Shown here in pieces: positions 59,869-64,000 of a stretch of 64,000 nucleotides of DNA. Below the pieces are notes generated by a model that ran no database searches, was not told the origin of the DNA, and saw only the letters and a list, made by a program, of their open reading frames with translations. The position numbers were made by a program, and so were the translations under genes. The stretch comes from Euonymus europaeus (Eukaryota > Streptophyta > Magnoliopsida > Celastrales > Celastraceae): NCBI GenBank assembly GCA_963580455.1, contig OY756961.1, positions 17,651,001 to 17,715,000 of the forward strand, in the 5' to 3' direction. The first letter of the stretch is position 1. Each line of letters begins with the position of its first letter.

Positions 59869-60746
59869 TATTCAAGCTTGATTTGGGTGATTTGGTAAGT
59901 TTTTCTTAGTTTTTGGAAATTCTAGGTTTTTCTAGATTTGCTAGATTCTTGAAGAGTTGAGTTATATGCTTTAGACATGTTGTTTATAGGTTGATTTGGA
60001 ACATATATGTAGGTTTATTTCGTGGTTTGATGTTGAGTTGAGCTAAGTGGAATTTTTGGAGGATTTTAGAATAAATTCTAGAGAGAGAAAGTAAGTTTCT
60101 CTTGATTGTTTGTTTAATTCATTATTGATATGATATATTGAGATGTTTGGATGATTAAATGAGTATGACATTGTGTAAATTGGTTAGGTTTGGTGAAACG
60201 GGGTTTAAACCCTAATTGTGGGATTTTTGGGAATTGCTCAACACGAGGTAGGGGATTTTTGTAATATCCCGAACCCAAATTTAAAAAAATATATAATAAA
60301 TTTTCAAATTTTATATTTTTAATAAATACTACAAATTATTAGAAAAATATAGGCACAAGAATCACCAAAATCGGAGTTGAATTGGATTTGTTACGAATTA
60401 TGGAAGTTTAAGTAAATCTGGCATATACCAGATTTTCCAGTGGGTTTCCGGCAGTAGCAACGTAAGAGAGAGAGATGGGAGAATTTTGAATGGGTTTTTC
60501 GTGTTTGTGGTCCGATTGGGGCAAGTGAGGTATCAAATTGAAGCTCGTGGAGAGAGGAGCAAAATCCAACCGGAATCGTCGTCATCGGACCACCGTAGAC
60601 GGCGGAATCAGGCGGCGAAGTTTCGGTTTTTCAAGATTTCAAAGCTCGATCCCGGTTGATTCAGTAGGAATTTTGGAACGAGACAGGTACCATTAGATTT
60701 ATGTTGTTGTGGGCTTTATTTTGATGTAGGAGTGACCGTCCGGCCG

Positions 60747-60925
60747 AGTTGACTCAGCTCCGGCGAGTTGACTCGGGTTTGACCCGTTTTGATTTGGTTG
60801 ACCCGGTTTGACTATTTGACCCGGTTTGACCGTGGACTATTTGACCCGGTTTGACCGTTGACATTTGACTCGGTTTGACCGTTGACTTTTAGGTTGACTT
60901 TTGGTTGACTTTCCGTATTTTGACT
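60747..60925 (+). repeat. TTGAC (W-box-like) cluster in the solo LTR
   Basis: About sixteen TTGAC cores in ~180 bp, mostly as TTTGACCCGG or TTGACCGTTGAC. TTGAC(C/T) is the core bound by plant WRKY factors; here the sequence shows only the motif. Confidence 0.8.
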
Positions 60926-61231
60926 GTCGCGTATACGTATCTGTATTTCGATGCAGGAGGTTGATTTGAGGATTTCAGATTGGGATTTCGGACGTACTAC
61001 AGATTAGCGTAGTCGACATTTGAGGTAGGGATTCTGCCCTACTTCTTATTTGGGGTTCCGGGGGTTCCGTATTCGACAAGCTCCTATTTGTCTGTTGGTG
61101 TGAAATTCCCGGGGGTTGGGAATTTCTCTGTTTCTACTCTTATTTGATTTATTTCCGCAATTGCAATGTGTTATGATTATATGTTGTCTGTTTGGAGGTA
61201 TATGTACGACTGACGGCATTTTTGTGCATTT

Positions 61232-61352
61232 GCGGGGCCCACTATCCTGGTGGGGCCCACTTATCCTCCTGTGGGGCCCACCTATCCTCTCGTGGGGCCC
61301 ACTATCTTGGTGGGGCCACTTATCCTTTTGTGGGGCCCACATCCATTGGTGG
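61232..61352 (+). repeat. GTGGGGCCCAC array in the solo LTR
   Basis: Seven copies of GTGGGGCCCAC or close variants spaced ~16-22 bp, with a further GTGGGACCCAC-like copy at ~61459. The palindrome fits the binding pattern known for TCP factors (GTGGGNCC). Confidence 0.85.
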
Positions 61353-62588
61353 GGCCCATCTCCTGATGTTTGGTTTTATCCTCGAGAGTCCGGATATGAC
61401 TTCATTATGATGATCTTCTATGATTTGTGAGATTATGGAGGGATGATTTGTAGAGCGTGGGACCCACATCGGGCGACCCAGCTTACTGGATGATTTATCG
61501 ATGGTTTCGATCGGGTACGTACCTAGAGGCCAGATTGAGGTGAGGTACATCCTAGGGGACGCTCTTCGATGTAGGCGATGCTATCGAGTACCTGATGTAG
61601 GCTCGATCCTCATCCAATCTGGGGAGTACCTGGACTGGGAGACACCTTGCGGGGATCAGGATGGGTTCAGGGGAGGATTTTCTGTTGTTATGTGGATATG
61701 AGTTGATTTGGATTTGAGTTGGATTATGATTGAGTACTGATTTGAGAGTTGTACTTGAGGATGGTAGTGGTGGAGCCTACTCGGTATCTACCCTACGGAT
61801 TGACTGATTGTGTTGTGATGTGATGTGTATCACTTATGGTTTCTCTGTATGTATTCTATATCTTACAGACTTTCTTACTTTATCTCTGATTTACTGGAGT
61901 TCGGTGATACGGGAGTGTATCACTATTTGAGTTTCCTGTTCATTTCACATACATCTGGAGTTCTACTTTCCGTTTATTCTGATGATCGATATTTCTCCAT
62001 ATCCCTACTGAGCTTTGTAGCTCACCCCTTTCATTCACATGTTTTCAGGTGAGATGGCCGGAGTGGATGATCAGCGCAGGGATGCGTGAGATGTGATGTG
62101 TGGCTGCTGGGTGGATATTTGTGTCTTTGTATTTACATTCGGTATTCAGTATCTTTTATGGATTTTCCGCTGTAGACTCTGGTTTGTATGGTACATTTCA
62201 TTATGGCAGTATTTGGGATTTGGTTGAGACATATATATGTGAGACTACTTATGTAGTGTTTGGGTAGATATTTAGTTTAAATCCGGTTCGGGGAACGGAG
62301 GGGTTCCCTGCCGGTCACGTCTCTGGGATTCATGGGTGTTCATCTGCACCTATCTGGGAGAGGGGCGTGACAATTTTCAACTATTCTTTCTATCATTTTT
62401 TCTCAATATTTTAAAGAGCGTTTCGATTCCTCATTGGTCATTTTATTTGTGTTTCCGCCTTAATTGCTTCTAAGGGGAAACGAACCTTGCTTGTGGAATA
62501 TTGTTAATTCTTGATGTTGCATGACCCGATTGTGTGTGTTCCATCATCTATGGGCACGATGTGATTTCCGTTCATGCATCATGGTAGT

Positions 62589-62621
<33 letters not shown>

Positions 62622-63664
62622 GTTGTTCATATATATATCTTTTTGGCATGTCATGGCATAAATGCATTAGAGTTGCATTGGAGTTCGAGTATGGACTTGG
62701 AGATCCTTAGGATTCTTGAAAGCTACCTGGAGGGATGACGAGGTGATGAGAGTTACCACCAAGTCATGTGATCTCCAAGTAGGATAACGCACTAGAGGTA
62801 TGGTTAATGAGGGACCTTGCCTGGAATGGTGCGGGCATGATAGGATCATGCAACCGGGTAATCCAAGAGCGTTTGATGTTGGGGAGCTTGCTTCTATTCA
62901 ATATTACATGGATAGAGACCATGATATTGATGAGTTGATGTTGTGAGTTTGCTCAAGTTCGATATTACATGGAACGACACATGGTATCGATGAGGTTTGC
63001 TCATTGAGGGGATTGCCCGGATTGATGTTTTATGTGATTGTTGAGTATACGTGCATGTGGTAGATTTCATATTGTTGCATAACCTATTGTTCGGATTCGG
63101 CCTTTATACTCTTTATACTCTTAACCCTACGGAGCTTCTTGCTCACTCTATACAACCCTGTTCCTTCCCACAGGAGATACTGGTATAGGTACCGGTGGAG
63201 CGGATCAGTGAGGGCGAGATGTGGCATGGATGGCCCTAGGTAGGATGTGGGTGTTAGAGATGTACTCTAGCACGTATTTTGTTTGCGATGTATTGATGTT
63301 TGTTCATAATATTGTTATAACCGATTTGCACCAGAGGGTGTATGCATGATGTATGCTGAGTATTGATTTTTGGTTATATAATATTATGAACTTTGATGTT
63401 GTGATTATTACTATCAGTTTGTGCATGCTGGTACTGGATGGCCTGAGGCCCTAGGGTCAGGATTACATGTGATTGAGGCCTAAGGCCTAGCTAGGTTGCT
63501 AGTGTGATGGATTGAATTTATACTGCGTGTTTCTGATGTAGTAAGGGACTCTCCGATATATGGGGAGATGCCGCCGGATTTTCGGTCTATCGGATGATCG
63601 CACTAGTGGCCTAAGACGGTGCTAGACGGTACCCGTGGCATGCCCGGATCGGGGCGTCACAATT

Positions 63665-63677
63665 TGGTATCGGAGGG
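63665..63677 (+). promoter_or_regulatory. Primer-binding site of the second copy
   Basis: TGGTATCGGAGGG, same as at 54938, follows the middle LTR and shows that LTR acting as a 5' LTR for what comes next. Confidence 0.8.
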
Positions 63678-63829
63678 AGGTTTGATTATATATATAGGAT
63701 CGGGGATGGGTCCTAGATGTATGGTAGTGTAATCCAGGCCATGTCACAACCACTGCTGATCCGATATGTTTTCTTATCCCTAGTAAATCCTCTGTTGAGT
63801 TGTGTGTTAAATGGTATTGTCTGTTTGCC

Positions 63830-64000
63830 ATGCAGATGAATACCCGTAGAACTACCAGGTCCGAGAGTGCGACTGAGGTACCTCGTGGCAGAGGTCGAGG
63901 GGGAGTTAGTATGGGACGAGGTAGAGGCCGTAGTGTTGAGGTGGGGCGTGTCACTAGAGGCACTTCTAGCACTGGGGATTCGAATCCAAATGTGGATCCG
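63830..64000 (+). CDS. Start of gag of the second chromovirus copy (cut by the window)
   Basis: ATG at 63830 (or 63836, MNTRRTTRSESATEVPRGRG) opens a frame that stays open for 57 codons to the window edge, with the RG-rich N-terminus of gag. The matching copy at 55103 is also open in this stretch, so whether this one is intact cannot be judged. Its spacing from the primer site equals that of the first copy. Confidence 0.7.
   Translation, partial: MQMNTRRTTRSESATEVPRGRGRGGVSMGRGRGRSVEVGRVTRGTSSTGDSNPNVDP

Larger units (their letters stand above)
60260..62372 (+). mobile_element. Solo LTR (2113 bp) of a distinct family
   Basis: TGTAATATCCCGAACCC to GAGAGGGGCGTGACA, flanked by ATTTT (60255-60259 and 62373-62377); removing it restores the host LTR. 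It lacks the 31-nt hairpin and GATATACGGGG motif of the other LTRs but has CCCTACTGAGC...GCTCACCCC and TTTTCAG/GTGAGATGG (62005-62057). It contains a TTGAC-rich cluster and a GGGGCCCAC array (separate entries). Confidence 0.9.
52758..63661 (+). mobile_element. Chromovirus with 3' LTR truncated and shared with a second copy, plus strand
   Basis: 5' LTR 52758-54934 (2177 bp), gag-pol remnant 55103-59868, then a second LTR lacking its first ~564 bp (59869-63661, with a 2.1-kb insertion). A primer site and a new gag start follow it, so the order is LTR-body-LTR-body. The left flank is satellite (CTTTT at 52753-52757); the right flank is beyond the window. Confidence 0.9.
59869..63661 (+). repeat. 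Truncated middle LTR, split by a solo LTR
   Basis: Starts abruptly at ATTCAAGCTTGATTTGG, equal to 53321 in the first LTR, so ~564 bp of LTR and the polypurine tract are gone. Continues to GATCGGGGCGTCACA at 63661. Modules kept: GTAAGT sites, hairpin (62451-62481), long (TA)n at ~62593-62619, CCCTACGGAGC...GCTCAC and CCTTCCCACAG/GAGA (~63124-63175). The terminal stem-loop (~63540-63572) has lost one arm. Confidence 0.9.

Noticed and set aside
61046..61342. 98-codon frame rich in GPHQDSGPH-type repeats over the GGGGCCCAC array
   Set aside because: The peptide repeat simply mirrors the DNA palindrome array; no other coding sign.

Overview
The window is repeat-dense plant nuclear DNA, most likely from the heterochromatin (possibly pericentromeric) of a flowering plant. 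The reasons are a diverged ~160-bp satellite array, chromodomain-type Ty3/gypsy (chromovirus) retrotransposons primed from initiator tRNA-Met, and a plant-type PIF/Harbinger DNA transposon with separate Myb-like and nuclease genes. I find no host gene, no tRNA or rRNA gene and no intact mobile-element gene set. The species cannot be named from the sequence.

Layout. (1) 1-1942: end of a minus-strand chromovirus (LTR and pol C-terminus) fused to satellite. (2) 1943-12736: satellite array, first in inverted orientation to ~2405, then forward. (3) 12737-45074: one large nest. Its base is a protein-less LARD-like LTR element (target duplication ATCAA) sitting in the satellite. Its right LTR holds a solo LTR (18431-44761, ATTAT). 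That solo LTR holds a pol-less chromovirus derivative (28826-37282, CTATA) and a second, minus-strand solo LTR (37755-44491, TTATT). A young, almost complete chromovirus (19505-28822, ATATG) landed 2 bp inside the left end of the pol-less element. A PIF/Harbinger transposon (39358-44199) landed inside the second solo LTR. (4) 45075-52757: the satellite resumes, broken by a solo LTR (45509-47526, GGCAA) and a ~245-bp AT-rich insert. (5) 52758-64000: a plus-strand chromovirus with many stop codons, fused through a truncated middle LTR to the start of a second copy. That middle LTR holds another solo LTR (60260-62372, ATTTT).

Nesting gives an order of events: satellite, LARD-like element, deletion in its right LTR, first solo LTR, then the two minus-strand insertions, then the young chromovirus and the Harbinger element. 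LTR divergence judged by eye agrees: about 20 differences in 2.18 kb for the inner element and clearly more for its host. Every gene set is broken: a 10-bp deletion at the integrase active site (19505-28822), loss of pol (28826-37282), in-frame stops (52758-59868), and loss of the third catalytic acid in the Harbinger nuclease.

The most interesting signal is not a gene. LTRs of five otherwise hard-to-align families share structured modules: a hairpin of almost invariant 31-nt length whose stem changes by compensation, a stem-loop near the LTR end with a near-constant GATATACGGGG loop, and a TGAGC/GCTCA dyad followed by a pyrimidine tract and CAG/GTGA. Second is an undescribed coiled-coil ORF (31604-32098) occupying the place of pol in the defective element.
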